The notes: a model not told the origin generated them from the sequence alone. Counted from the stretch's first letter, positions 34,401-42,944 are shown. The stretch: 48,597 nt of DNA from Chloroflexota bacterium (GCA_016179845.1 JACPCK010000038.1:1-48597); one strand, 5' to 3'. Translations and numbers: made by a program.

Positions 34401-36257
34401 TCACGGGAACGGACTTAACGTACTATTGTCAGGGGAGCCGGCAGGCCGGAGGCCGTCTGTGTTTGGGGCTACTTCCTCCACGGCCCAGAGCCTGGCGTAG
34501 AGGCCGCCTTGCGCCAGGAGCACCTCATGGGCGCCCTGCTCCACAATCCGGCCATCGCTCAGGACCACGATCCTGTCGGCGCTGCGAATGGTGCTCAGCC
34601 GATGGGCAATGATGATGGCCGTCCTCCCCTCCAGCACCCTGGCAAGGGCCCGCTGGATGAGGGATTCGGTGTAGCTGTCCACGCTGGCGGTGGCCTCGTC
34701 CAGGAAGATGATGCGGGGGTCCCCCAGGACGGCCCTGGCGAAGCTGATCAGTTGTCGCTGGCCAGCGCTCAGGTTGTTTCCCCTCTCGTAGAGGGGTGTC
34801 TCGTATCCTTGAGGCAGCCTGGTGATGAAATCGTGGGCGCCTACCGCCGCGGCCGCCCGTTCAACCTGTTCCGAGGTGGCGTTGGCCCTGCCGTATCGGA
34901 TATTCTCTGCTACGGTTCCCGAAAAGAGGAAGGGCTCCTGAAGGACCAGGCTGGTCTGGCGGGCCAGGGAGAATCGGGGGACATCCCTCACGTCCACGCC
35001 GTCGATCAGGATGCGTCCGCCGGTGACGTCATAGAAGCGTACCATGAGGGCCACCAGGGAGCTCTTCCCGGCCCCCGTTGGCCCTACGAGGGCTACCTTC
35101 TCTCCGGGCCTGATGGAGAGGTCGATTCCCCTTATCACCTCCAGGCCCGGCTCGTAGGCAAAGCGCACGCCTTCAAGTCTTATCTCGCCCGTTACGGCGG
35201 GCAGCTCCGCGGCGCCAGCCGGATCCGTGAGCTGGGGCTGGGTATCCAGGAGGTGGAAGACCCTCTCGCCCGAGGTCATGGCCCGCTGGAGCTGGGTGTA
35301 CTGCATGGTCAGGTTTCGGATGGGGTCGAAGAAGCGCTGGATGTAGAGGACGAAGGCCACCACCACGCCCAGGGCCAGCTCACCTCTCAGGGCCATGCCT
35401 CCACCCACCACTATGACCAGGCCTATGGAGACGGCTGTGAGCAGCTCCACCAGAGGCAGAAGGCCGGAAGAGAGGCGGCTGGCCTGGAGGTTGGCGTCCA
35501 GGTGTTCGTAGTTGACCCGGTCAAACTGCCTCAGGTTCAGCTTCTCTCGGTTGAGGCTCTGAATGACTCGAATGCCAGAGATGTTCTCCTGGAGGCCGGC
35601 GTTGACCACCGAAATGGCCCGCCGGACCCGTACGAAGGAGCGGCGGGCATACCGCTGCCACAGGGCCATCATGCCGAAAAGCAGGGGTATGGCGGCCAGG
35701 GCAAGCAGGGCCAGACGCCAGCTCATGGTGAACATGACCACAACAATACCTATGAGCCCCAGAACGTCCCCCAGGCTCAGCACTACGACGGAGAAGAACT
35801 CCTGTAGCTGGGCCACGTCGTTCTGCACGCGGGACATGACGCGCCCCACCTCGTTGTGGTCGTAGAAGGACAGGGATAGGCGCTGGAGGTGGCAGAAGAG
35901 CTGGGTGCGCAGAGCATACAGGATGCTCTGGCTAATCCGCGCCAGGGCCACCAGGTGTACGTAGCCAGACGCGTATCCCACGACGCCGTTGGCCAGGAAG
36001 AGAGCCAGGATGAGGCCCGGGCTAATGGTGCCTCCTTCTTTTAGCAGGGCGTCAATGCCCTCCTTGACCAGCCACGGCGTGGCCACTGTGGAGAGGGTGT
36101 AGAGAAGCATGAAAGCGAGACTTACCCCTAGTAGTGCGACGTGGCCCCGGCTGTAGCTCAGCAGGCGTAAGACAACCCGGTGGTCGTACACCTTGCCCAG
36201 GGCCTCTTCCTCTTCCAGGCCCCTGCCCAGATGGTGGGCTCCAGGATGGCCGTACAT
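34401..36257 (-). CDS. ABC exporter half-transporter (ATPase plus membrane domain), catalytically canonical
   Basis: The 618-residue protein has an N-terminal six-helix ABC1 exporter domain (about 40-320) and a C-terminal ATPase. The ATPase has Walker A GPTGAGKSSL, signature LSAGQRQL, Walker B RIIFLDEATA and switch histidine IIAHRLST. All catalytic residues, including the glutamate after Walker B, are present. The N-terminus has an acidic, disordered stretch before the first helix. Its partner gene (36280-38034) lies directly upstream on the same strand, 22 bases away. Together they would form a heterodimeric multidrug or lipid exporter of the BmrCD/LmrCD type. The ATG follows GGGAGAAAG. Confidence 0.9.
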   Translation of the reverse strand: MYGHPGAHHLGRGLEEEEALGKVYDHRVVLRLLSYSRGHVALLGVSLAFMLLYTLSTVATPWLVKEGIDALLKEGGTISPGLILALFLANGVVGYASGYVHLVALARISQSILYALRTQLFCHLQRLSLSFYDHNEVGRVMSRVQNDVAQLQEFFSVVVLSLGDVLGLIGIVVVMFTMSWRLALLALAAIPLLFGMMALWQRYARRSFVRVRRAISVVNAGLQENISGIRVIQSLNREKLNLRQFDRVNYEHLDANLQASRLSSGLLPLVELLTAVSIGLVIVVGGGMALRGELALGVVVAFVLYIQRFFDPIRNLTMQYTQLQRAMTSGERVFHLLDTQPQLTDPAGAAELPAVTGEIRLEGVRFAYEPGLEVIRGIDLSIRPGEKVALVGPTGAGKSSLVALMVRFYDVTGGRILIDGVDVRDVPRFSLARQTSLVLQEPFLFSGTVAENIRYGRANATSEQVERAAAAVGAHDFITRLPQGYETPLYERGNNLSAGQRQLISFARAVLGDPRIIFLDEATASVDSYTESLIQRALARVLEGRTAIIIAHRLSTIRSADRIVVLSDGRIVEQGAHEVLLAQGGLYARLWAVEEVAPNTDGLRPAGSPDNSTLSPFP

Positions 36258-36279
36258 TCTTTCTCCCTGTCTAATTCTG

Positions 36280-38034
36280 CTATCTATCAGCTAGGGTTGC
36301 TTGCGAGTCCTGACGACCTGACTGCTGGAGAACATGAAGGGCGGCGTACACGCCTCCGAGGGCCAGAAGCTCCTGCTGGTTGCCTCTCTCTACGATGCGG
36401 CCCTCCTTCATGACCAGGACCAGGTCGGCTCCTTTGACCATAGACAGGCGATGAGTTATGACGAAGACTGTCCGTCCCCGCATCACCTCGGCCAGGGCCT
36501 GAGCCAGCAGGCGCTCCGTCTCCGTATCCAGACTGGACGTAGAGTCGTCCAGGATGAGGATGGGGGGGTCCAGCAGAAGGGTGCGCGCGATGGCCAGGCG
36601 CTGGCGCTGCCCCCCTGAGAGGGTGATGCCCCTTTCCCCAACCCATGTCTGGTAGCCCTGGGGCAGGCTAGTGACAAAGTCGTGGAGCTGGGCCCTCCTG
36701 CCGGCCTGTATTATCTCCTCCAAGGTGGCGTTGGGCCTGCCGTAGGCGATGTTCTCCTGAATGGTGGACGAGAATAGGAAGACGTCCTGGAGGACGATAC
36801 CCACGTTCTGCCTGAGGGATGCCAGGTTCACGTCCCTTATGTCTAAGCCATCTACGGTGATGGCCCCGGACGTGACGTCGTAGAAGCGGGGTAGAAGATG
36901 GACGATGGTCGTCTTCCCGCTGCCTGGCGGGCCTACCAGGGCGAGCACCTGCCCCGGCCGGGCCTCAAAGCTTATGTCTGTGAGGGCTTCTACAGAGCTG
37001 TCGTAGGAGAAGGAGACGTTACGGAAAGCCACGTGTCCCTTCACCCGGCCCAGCGCCACGGCCCCAGGGCGCTCCCTTACGGGGGAGGAAGCGTCCATCA
37101 CCTCGAAAAGACGCTGGCCCGAGGAGGCGGCCCTGGTGAAGGAGTTGATGATCCATCCGGTGGTTCTCAGGGGCATGGCCAGAAGGCCAAGGTAAAAGAG
37201 GAACTGGGACAAGCCGCCGGGGCTGAGCCTCCCAGCCGAAACCTCGTAGGCGCCGTACCACAGGATGACACCTGTGGCCACGATAAATAGGAAGGTCATC
37301 TGGGCGCTGTTGGCTGCCTGCGACTGGCCGGCAACCAAGCTCTCCTGAGAAAGCTGGCCGGCCTTGGCGTTGAACTTCTGCTGCTCGTACTCCTCGGCGG
37401 CAAACGCCTTGACCACCCGCTGGCCCGCCAGGTTCTCCTGGAGGATAGTCGTCATCTCGCCTGTCAGAGCCTGGATTTTCAACCAAACGCTCCTCAAGGA
37501 CGTGCTCACCGCGATGGCCCGCCAGGCCACTAGGGGCATGAAGGCCATGGCGATGAGGCCTAGCCGCCAGTTGAGTAGGAGAAGGATTGTGCTGGTGGCA
37601 ATGACCAGCACGAGCAACTGGAGGGCCCTTAGAGTGCCCATATTGAGAAACCACCGTACCCCCTCCACGTCGGCAGTAGCCTTGGACATAAGATCACCCG
37701 TCTGCTGGCGGTCGTGGTACCCGAAGCTAAGGGTCTGGAGCTTCTGGTAGAAGGCGTTCCGCAGGTCGTAGGCCACCCTTTGGGAGACCCATTCACCCAC
37801 GTAGGACTGGCCGTAGGCGAAGGCGCCCCGCAGGACGCTGAGGCCAAGAATGAGGAGGGCCAAGGTAAGAAGGCCTGAGAGGCTGCCCTGGCCAAGGACC
37901 TGGTCCACGGCCTGGCCCATGAGCCTGGGTATGGCTATGGCGGAGAGGTTGCCCGCCAGCAGGCAGAGGGCTGCCAAGGTGAACCGCCACCTGTATGGCG
38001 AGACGAATGCTAGTAGACGCCACAGTACAGCCAC
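36280..38034 (-). CDS. ABC exporter half-transporter with a degenerate ATPase site
   Basis: The 584-residue protein has the ABC1 membrane domain (about 1-310) and an ATPase with Walker A GPPGSGKTTI, signature LSGGQRQRLA and switch histidine VITHRLSM. Walker B reads ILILDDSTSS, so the usual catalytic glutamate is aspartate. One degenerate and one consensus site is the known pattern of heterodimeric exporters, and it fits pairing with the following half-transporter. It starts 119 bases after the DUF5667 gene ends. The substrate is unknown. Confidence 0.9.
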   Translation of the reverse strand: MAVLWRLLAFVSPYRWRFTLAALCLLAGNLSAIAIPRLMGQAVDQVLGQGSLSGLLTLALLILGLSVLRGAFAYGQSYVGEWVSQRVAYDLRNAFYQKLQTLSFGYHDRQQTGDLMSKATADVEGVRWFLNMGTLRALQLLVLVIATSTILLLLNWRLGLIAMAFMPLVAWRAIAVSTSLRSVWLKIQALTGEMTTILQENLAGQRVVKAFAAEEYEQQKFNAKAGQLSQESLVAGQSQAANSAQMTFLFIVATGVILWYGAYEVSAGRLSPGGLSQFLFYLGLLAMPLRTTGWIINSFTRAASSGQRLFEVMDASSPVRERPGAVALGRVKGHVAFRNVSFSYDSSVEALTDISFEARPGQVLALVGPPGSGKTTIVHLLPRFYDVTSGAITVDGLDIRDVNLASLRQNVGIVLQDVFLFSSTIQENIAYGRPNATLEEIIQAGRRAQLHDFVTSLPQGYQTWVGERGITLSGGQRQRLAIARTLLLDPPILILDDSTSSLDTETERLLAQALAEVMRGRTVFVITHRLSMVKGADLVLVMKEGRIVERGNQQELLALGGVYAALHVLQQSGRQDSQATLADR

Positions 38035-38153
38035 GGGCCGTTCCTCCGCAATAGCCAGCTTCCATTATAGGCCAAAGGGCGGGAAAGAGCAGGCCCGCTA
38101 AAGAGCTGCTAAAGAGCTAAGGAAGGGAGAGGGCCCAGGGAGGCGAGAGGGAG

Positions 38154-38963
38154 CTAGCGCTTGGGGCCCTGGCGTCCCTTTTCCAGCTCGGCGATGGCTC
38201 GCTTGTAGCCCTCGTCCCACTTGGAGAGGGCCTTTTTTGTCTTGGCGTCCAGTTCGGGTGGTGCGTCCTTCAGGGTCTTTTCCATCTTGGCCTTGTGCTT
38301 TTGGGCGGTCTCCACCAGCATCTCCCTCATCTCGGCCTTGGTGCGCGGCTGTAGCCCAGGAGGTAGGGGCTGGACGGGCGTCTGTCGCACGGTCACCTCT
38401 TCGGCCTCAACCTGGAAGAGGCCGGGGATGCGCTCCAGGTGTTTGGAGGAGCTTTCGGCCAGGGCTTCCAGCTTTTCGTGCTGACCCCTCTCCAAGAGGG
38501 TCTCCATCTCCTTGGCCCTCTCCTGGGCCATGGTCAAATAAAGTCTGGCTTTGGCCTGCGGGGGAAGTGTGAAGATGAGTTGCAGGCGCTCCCTGCTCTG
38601 TTTCACAGGGTACAGAACATCCCCTGGCGCTGTGTCCGCGGAGGCTACGGCGGCCGTGCCCATCCCCAGAGCAACCACCAGGAGAGCAGTTGCTGCCAGG
38701 GCCCAGGGACGCAGCCGTGCAAAGAGGCCCAGGCCGCGGGGCTTGGCGGATTGCCCAGCCTTCCATATCCTCTGGAGGGCCCGCCCCTTGGCTCCTTCGG
38801 GGGCTCTAACTGTGTTCATGGCCTCACGGGAGGCTATGGCCAGCTTCAGGATGGGGGCCAGGTGAGCGGCCTGGTCCGGATAACGGGCGATGCAGCTCTC
38901 CAGGCTCTCTCCATTCAGCAGCCTCTCAAGGCAGTCGTTGAATATGTCGTCCATATTCTTCAT
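38154..38963 (-). CDS. DUF5667-type protein, partner of the ECF sigma factor
   Basis: The 269-residue protein begins with an acidic helical region MDDIFNDCLERLLNGESLESC (about 4-24) of the type that binds sigma factors. It has one transmembrane segment (about 90-112) and an extracellular or periplasmic domain of long charged helices (about 118-269) with YPVKQSRERLQLIF. That layout matches DUF5667 proteins, often coded right after ECF sigma genes and thought to act as anti-sigma or sensor factors. Its ATG overlaps the sigma stop by 4 bases (ATGA). The signal it senses is unknown; an envelope stress is a reasonable guess. Confidence 0.8.
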   Translation of the reverse strand: MKNMDDIFNDCLERLLNGESLESCIARYPDQAAHLAPILKLAIASREAMNTVRAPEGAKGRALQRIWKAGQSAKPRGLGLFARLRPWALAATALLVVALGMGTAAVASADTAPGDVLYPVKQSRERLQLIFTLPPQAKARLYLTMAQERAKEMETLLERGQHEKLEALAESSSKHLERIPGLFQVEAEEVTVRQTPVQPLPPGLQPRTKAEMREMLVETAQKHKAKMEKTLKDAPPELDAKTKKALSKWDEGYKRAIAELEKGRQGPKR

Positions 38964-39520
38964 GGCTTCTCTGCCACCGAGACCTTGACCAAGATTCGCC
39001 TTAGCGAGAGGACGGCGGCATGCTGAAGCGCCTTTACGGCGTTGACCTTCTTCTTCATCGCCGCCGCCGTCTCCTCCAGGGAAAGCCCAGAGCCGAACCT
39101 GAGAAGGATGACCTGGCGCTGGGCCTCCGTGAGCTTTGGTAGGGCCTTGCGAAGCTCATCCACCGAAAGGGCCAGCTCCGCCTGCTCCTCCACATCGTCC
39201 CTGGAGGGGTCCTGGGGCATGTCCTCCAGAGACACGGTCGCGCCCTGCCCTTGTCGGCGGTATTGGTCCACGACCAGGTTGTGGGCGATGCGAAAGAGCC
39301 ATGCGCTGAAAGGGGCACCTGTCCACCTGTACTTGCCAATGGCCTTCCAGGCCTTCAGGAAGACCTCCTGGGCCAGATCCTCGGCGTCTGCCGTATTTCC
39401 TATTCTCATGGCCGTGTACCGGTAGACCCTGTCGAAATAGCGCTCTACCAGCGTCGTGAAAGCGGGCGAGGCCCCCCGCTGGGCTTCGCTCACCAGCTCT
39501 TCATCGCCTCTCTCTTGCAC
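38960..39520 (-). CDS. ECF-type RNA polymerase sigma factor
   Basis: The 186-residue protein has region 2 (FTTLVERYFDRVYRYTAMRIG at about 20-40, then DAEDLAQEVFLKAW) and region 4 (LPKLTEAQRQVILLRFGSGLSLEETAAAMKKKVNAVKAL), the two domains of extracytoplasmic-function sigma factors. It lacks region 3. It is followed, with a 4-base overlap, by the membrane DUF5667 protein that probably controls it. The upstream side has a TATAGT-like -10 at 39572-39577 on the minus strand and no clear -35. It is divergent from an acetyltransferase gene. Target genes are not visible here. Confidence 0.92.
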   Translation of the reverse strand: MQERGDEELVSEAQRGASPAFTTLVERYFDRVYRYTAMRIGNTADAEDLAQEVFLKAWKAIGKYRWTGAPFSAWLFRIAHNLVVDQYRRQGQGATVSLEDMPQDPSRDDVEEQAELALSVDELRKALPKLTEAQRQVILLRFGSGLSLEETAAAMKKKVNAVKALQHAAVLSLRRILVKVSVAEKP

Positions 39521-39646
39521 GAGTCCCTCTCATGGGCGTGGCGGTTTGCCGCCGCGGACACCCGTGCATTTACTATAACGTTACTCACCTGCCCAGGGGT
39601 AGTGGTTGAGGTGAATCCCCTGCATTGGAGCTCTGGAGGAATGTGC

Positions 39647-39652
39647 TAAAAT
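39647..39652 (+). promoter_or_regulatory. -10 box (TAAAAT) placed for a leaderless acetyltransferase mRNA
   Basis: TAAAAT ends 10 bases before the ATG at 39663. The transcript would start 2-3 bases before the ATG. No Shine-Dalgarno sequence fits. Confidence 0.4.
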
Positions 39653-39662
39653 AGGCCCCATC

Positions 39663-40352
39663 ATGGCCTCCACAGAGTATCAGGACAAGGTGATGGCCTA
39701 CGGCGTCCGGCCCATGAAGCCCGCCGACATATCGCAGGTGGCCGCCATCGAGAAGGAGGCCTTCTACCCCGGCTGGGCCTCTACGCCTTTCAATAGAGAG
39801 CTTTCGAACCCCTTTTCCCTTTACCTGGCAAGCTGGCAGATCGAACCTGCGCCTGTACCCTCTCAGCCCCCTCCCACTACTATTATGCAAAGGAGGCCGC
39901 TCCTGTCACGAGTGCTCCACTGGCCTTTCAAAAGGCTGTGGAAGAATGAGGTAGGGGAGGAGGCGGGATACCAGGACCACATCGTAGGATATGTGGGGAC
40001 CTGGTTTGTGGAGAAAGAGGCCCACATTGTGGCCATAGCCGTTACGGAGGCCTTTCGAGGACAGGGGATAGGGGAGCTCCTTCTGATAGCGGGCATCGAG
40101 GCGGCGGCCCTGCGCCAGGCGACAACGGTGACCCTGGAGGTAAGGGTGTCTAACCTCCTGGCCCAGAACCTGTACTACAAGTACGGGTTCCGGCAAGTGG
40201 GATTGCGGAAGAGGTACTACCTGGATAACAATGAAGACGCCTACATCATGACTCTGGCAGACATTGACAAAGAAGCCTACCGGGAGCGGTTCACGGCCCT
40301 GGCCTGGCAGCATCAGGAGCGCTACGGCCAGAGCTACCGGGCCATCACGTAA
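39663..40352 (+). CDS. GNAT acetyltransferase, RimI-like with an inserted segment
   Basis: The 229-residue protein shows the GNAT acetyl-CoA site (VTEAFRGQGIGELLL, about 122-136). It ends with RYYLDNNEDAYIMTLADID, the signature of the RimI group (N-terminal acetylation of ribosomal proteins). It is longer than RimI (about 150) because of an inserted, proline-rich and basic segment near 62-95. The insert lies between the early helices and the acetyl-CoA motif, and its role is unknown. TsaD and TsaB-like genes are not next to it, unlike typical rimI loci. The actual substrate may therefore differ from a ribosomal protein. Confidence 0.8.
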   Translation: MASTEYQDKVMAYGVRPMKPADISQVAAIEKEAFYPGWASTPFNRELSNPFSLYLASWQIEPAPVPSQPPPTTIMQRRPLLSRVLHWPFKRLWKNEVGEEAGYQDHIVGYVGTWFVEKEAHIVAIAVTEAFRGQGIGELLLIAGIEAAALRQATTVTLEVRVSNLLAQNLYYKYGFRQVGLRKRYYLDNNEDAYIMTLADIDKEAYRERFTALAWQHQERYGQSYRAIT

Positions 40353-40464
40353 GGGAGCAGCCAGGGCTCTTGGGGGCCTGTGTCCTCTTGAAGGTCAGTC
40401 CCAAGACGGTTATCTTTACCTGGGATAGCGGTACAAGAGAATACTGGGCGAGGGAGGTCCGGTA

Positions 40465-41292
40465 ATGGCGACGAAATCTTCTATTGCGCTCAAGGACGGT
40501 AAGGTCTCCTATCTCTACGAAGCGTACCTGTACGAGGGCCGGGGTGACACAATGATCCTTCTCCACAGCATGGGGGTGCACTCTTGGTCCTGGCAGCCGG
40601 TGATACCACTGCTGGCGCGGCGCTTCGTCATATACGGCCTGGACATGCTGGGACATGGGGACTCGGACAAGCCGCCACGGGATTACAAGATATCAGATTT
40701 CGCGGCCAACGTCATCGAGTTCATGGACCGGGTCAAGGTGCGGCAGGCCCACATAGTGGGGAACTCCATCGGCGCCATCGTTGGCACTGAGATGGCTGCG
40801 GCCTATCCTGACCGGGTGCGCACCCTGACCCTTGTGGGTGGCCCGGCCCGCGGCAAGGCCGAGTTCAGGGAATCGTGGGCCCAGTCGGCCAGCCAGTACG
40901 ATGAGAAGGGCCTGCGTAAGCCCAGGACCATGGAGGATCTGAAAGGCAACTTCACGAAGCCGACACAAGAGCTGCTGGACAAGATGAACGAGTCCATGGT
41001 TAAGGCAGGGGCATGGAGCAAGAAGACCATGGAGGCCCTTCTGGACTACGACCTCCCGGAGAGGTTTCCCCTGATCAAGTGCCCCACGCTTATCCTCTTC
41101 GGCGAGCGGGATACAGCCTTGAGGCAGAAGGAGCAGGAGATGCTCCGTCTCATCAAGGGCTCCAAGCTGGTGGTGATGCCCAACGCTGGCCACCTGCCCC
41201 AGATCGACGACCCGCCCGCCTTCGTCAAGGCCGTGGAGGGGTTTGTTGCCGCTGCCTCTCCTGCGGCTGGGGCTACCGCGCGGGGCTCCTAG
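40465..41292 (+). CDS. Alpha/beta hydrolase
   Basis: The 275-residue protein has the hydrolase core: oxyanion-loop region LLHSMGVHSWSWQ at about 32-44, nucleophile elbow GNSIG at about 98-102 (Ser100), the acid in LILFGERDTAL, and the histidine in NAGHLPQID. All three catalytic residues are present. The family includes esterases, haloperoxidase-like enzymes and C-C hydrolases. No substrate can be told. It is 12 bases before a PHP-domain gene in the same direction. Confidence 0.85.
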   Translation: MATKSSIALKDGKVSYLYEAYLYEGRGDTMILLHSMGVHSWSWQPVIPLLARRFVIYGLDMLGHGDSDKPPRDYKISDFAANVIEFMDRVKVRQAHIVGNSIGAIVGTEMAAAYPDRVRTLTLVGGPARGKAEFRESWAQSASQYDEKGLRKPRTMEDLKGNFTKPTQELLDKMNESMVKAGAWSKKTMEALLDYDLPERFPLIKCPTLILFGERDTALRQKEQEMLRLIKGSKLVVMPNAGHLPQIDDPPAFVKAVEGFVAAASPAAGATARGS

Positions 41293-41304
41293 AGCTGGGC
41301 GTCC

Positions 41305-41871
41305 ATGTACCGGGATGGGAAGCTCAGGCTGGACCTCCACACCCACATAGATGAGGCGACCGGGTACGGCGTACCTACAGAAGAGATAGTGCGGGAGGTG
41401 ATTGACCTTGCACGGACACGAGGGCTTGACGGCATTGCGGTAACTTCTCACAACAAGCCCTCCTACGGCGTCCGCTTCCGGGAGTTGGCCCAGGCCCTCT
41501 TTGGGGATTCTTTCCTCATTATCCCAGGGCAAGAGAAGGACGAGGTCTCGCCCAGGCGTCAAGTGATAGAGCTGTATCTTCCGACCGGGGCGGTTTTCCG
41601 CATCTTGGCTCACCCAGGGCAGCCTTCCGGCAATCTGGACGGGGACCTCTCCGACCTGCACGGGGTAGAGCTTCAGAACGCATTGCACGATTGGCACATC
41701 GCCAGAACTCAGGTGGAAGAGATGGCTGCCAGGTGGGACCTGCTGCCGGTGCAGGTCAGCGATGCCCATACCCTGGACAGTCTCGGCCACTACCATACCC
41801 TGGTCTCCCTGGAGGAGATGACCTTGCGAGTCCTGGGGAGGGGGCAGAAGGGGCCCAGGAAGCGTAGCTAG
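41305..41871 (+). CDS. Short PHP-domain protein
   Basis: The 188-residue protein has DLHTHIDEATGYG near 10-22, VTSHNKPSYG near 47-56, a central IPGQEKDEVSPR acid region, HPGQPSG near 96 and QVSDAHTLDSLGHYHT near the end. These are the PHP metal-binding motifs, with a very short form lacking a cap. Substrate is unknown. It lies 12 bases after the hydrolase gene and 17 bases before moaD. It is the third PHP protein of this window. An N in place of the usual D in the TDH motif (SHN) is a deviation that may alter metal binding. Confidence 0.75.
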   Translation: MYRDGKLRLDLHTHIDEATGYGVPTEEIVREVIDLARTRGLDGIAVTSHNKPSYGVRFRELAQALFGDSFLIIPGQEKDEVSPRRQVIELYLPTGAVFRILAHPGQPSGNLDGDLSDLHGVELQNALHDWHIARTQVEEMAARWDLLPVQVSDAHTLDSLGHYHTLVSLEEMTLRVLGRGQKGPRKRS

Positions 41872-41888
41872 CCGGTGGAGGAGCTCTG

Positions 41889-42140
41889 ATGAGGGTACGA
41901 GTCCTCCTCTTTGCCATGCTGAGAGAGCGGCTAGGGCAGCGGGAGCTGGAGATGAAGTTGCCTGAGGGGGCTACCGTGGCCTCTCTGGTAGAGCAGCTCG
42001 GGAAGCAGTACCCCGGCCTGCGGCTTCGGGACTTGCCCCTGGCGGTGGCGGTCAATCAGGAGTACGCTGCGGCGACTCACCCGCTTGCGGATGGGGACGA
42101 GGTGGCTCTCATACCGCCTGTCAGCGGAGGGGGCCTGTGA
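41889..42140 (+). CDS. moaD: MoaD, molybdopterin synthase small subunit
   Basis: MoaD carries a C-terminal thiocarboxylate that supplies sulfur to molybdopterin. The 83-residue ubiquitin-fold protein has VRVLLFAMLRERLGQRELEM at the N-terminus and DGDEVALIPPVSGGGL at the end. The catalytic Gly-Gly is normally the very last pair, but here it is followed by one Leu before TGA, so the tail should be checked or processed. The ATG follows GGAGGAGC. Its last bases overlap the moaE GTG start by 4. Confidence 0.9.
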   Translation: MRVRVLLFAMLRERLGQRELEMKLPEGATVASLVEQLGKQYPGLRLRDLPLAVAVNQEYAAATHPLADGDEVALIPPVSGGGL

Positions 42141-42613
42141 TCCTGATAACCCACCAACACCTCGATCCCGAGGCCCTTACCAAGAAAGTGAGAAGCCCTG
42201 GTAACGGGACCGTGGTCACCTTCCTGGGCACGACCCGAAATGAGACAGATGGGAGGGGGGTCCTCTTTCTGGAGTACGAGTGCTACCAGCCCATGGCCGA
42301 GAGGAGTCTCACCGAGCTGGCGCAGGAGGTGCAGGTCCGGTGGGGGATTCAAGACTTGGCCATAGCCCACCGTGTCGGCAGGGTAGAGGTGGGAGAGATA
42401 AGCCTCGTAGTAGCGGTGGCTGCGCCCCATCGGAAGGAGGCCTTTGCGGCGTGCCAGCACATCGTGGACCGGATCAAGGCCGTGGTGCCCATATGGAAGA
42501 AGGAGTTCTTCGAGGATGGTGCGGTCTGGGTAGAGGGTGAGGGGAGCCCGGAGGCTGCCCTGACAGGCTTCGGGTTGTCAACCGAGGCTGCCTCGGGGGC
42601 AGAGGCCTGTTGA
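42137..42613 (+). CDS. moaE: MoaE, molybdopterin synthase large subunit
   Basis: MoaE converts precursor Z (cPMP) to molybdopterin with MoaD thiocarboxylate. The 158-residue protein has the family's TVVTFLGTTRNETDG region, LEYECYQPMAERSL, IAHRVGRVEVGEISLVVAVAAPHRKEAF with the basic pocket, and PIWKKEFFEDG with the conserved lysines. The GTG start overlaps moaD by 4 bases. The rest of the molybdenum cofactor pathway is not in this window. Confidence 0.93.
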   Translation: MILITHQHLDPEALTKKVRSPGNGTVVTFLGTTRNETDGRGVLFLEYECYQPMAERSLTELAQEVQVRWGIQDLAIAHRVGRVEVGEISLVVAVAAPHRKEAFAACQHIVDRIKAVVPIWKKEFFEDGAVWVEGEGSPEAALTGFGLSTEAASGAEAC

Positions 42614-42639
42614 GGTGGGGCGAAGGAAACGGGTATAAT
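42610..42639 (+). promoter_or_regulatory. Promoter of the tRNA-fMet gene
   Basis: TTGAGG (42610-42615) and TATAAT (42634-42639) with an 18-base spacer lie just before the tRNA; transcription would begin about 42646, 14 bases before the mature 5' end. The -35 overlaps the end of moaE. Confidence 0.6.
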
Positions 42640-42659
42640 AGTTAAGTAAGCTTATGCGT

Positions 42660-42734
42660 CGCGGGGTGGAGCAGCGGCAGCTCGTCGGGCTCATAACCCG
42701 AAGGTCGGTGGTTCGAGTCCACCCCCCGCTACCA
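42660..42734 (+). tRNA. Initiator tRNA-fMet (CAT anticodon)
   Basis: The 75-base sequence folds as a full cloverleaf: acceptor CGCGGGG with CCCCGCT, D-arm GAGC/GCTC, anticodon stem TCGGG/CCCGA around CTCATAA (CAT anticodon), T-arm GGTGG/CCACC with TTCGAGT, and an encoded CCA end. Three consecutive G-C pairs in the anticodon stem and an unpaired first position (C1 against T72) mark it as the initiator, not elongator Met. C1-U72 is known in other phyla, so it is not odd. It has its own promoter, and a foreign-looking cassette follows on its 3' side. Confidence 0.93.
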
Positions 42735-42944
42735 TTCATTCTCCTCCGGTGACCAGGCCCTGGCGGCCTTTCCCCTTTGCCTCTGCCTGGTTGATCTACC
42801 TGCCATCGGTGTAAGCACAGACGCCAGTTCTTCGGGGCCGTGATGCCTCTTCCAGCCTCTCCTGATCTTGTTCAGAATGGCAGAGGTGGGCAGACCCCAG
42901 GATACTGCGGAAATCTCTCTTATCTTGGCCCCGTCCTTGTCCAA
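42729..42944 (-). pseudogene. Short ORF with a recombinase-like helix-turn-helix, likely remnant
   Basis: From TTG 42944 to 42729 the minus strand encodes 71 residues beginning DKDGAKIREISAVSWG and continuing PTSAILNKIRRGWK, which resembles the C-terminal HTH of serine recombinases or resolvases. The frame is closed by a stop just upstream, no catalytic domain is seen, and the 3' end overlaps the tRNA. It is best read as a decayed piece of an integration enzyme next to its tRNA target, though it may be a tiny DNA-binding protein or chance. Confidence 0.35.
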
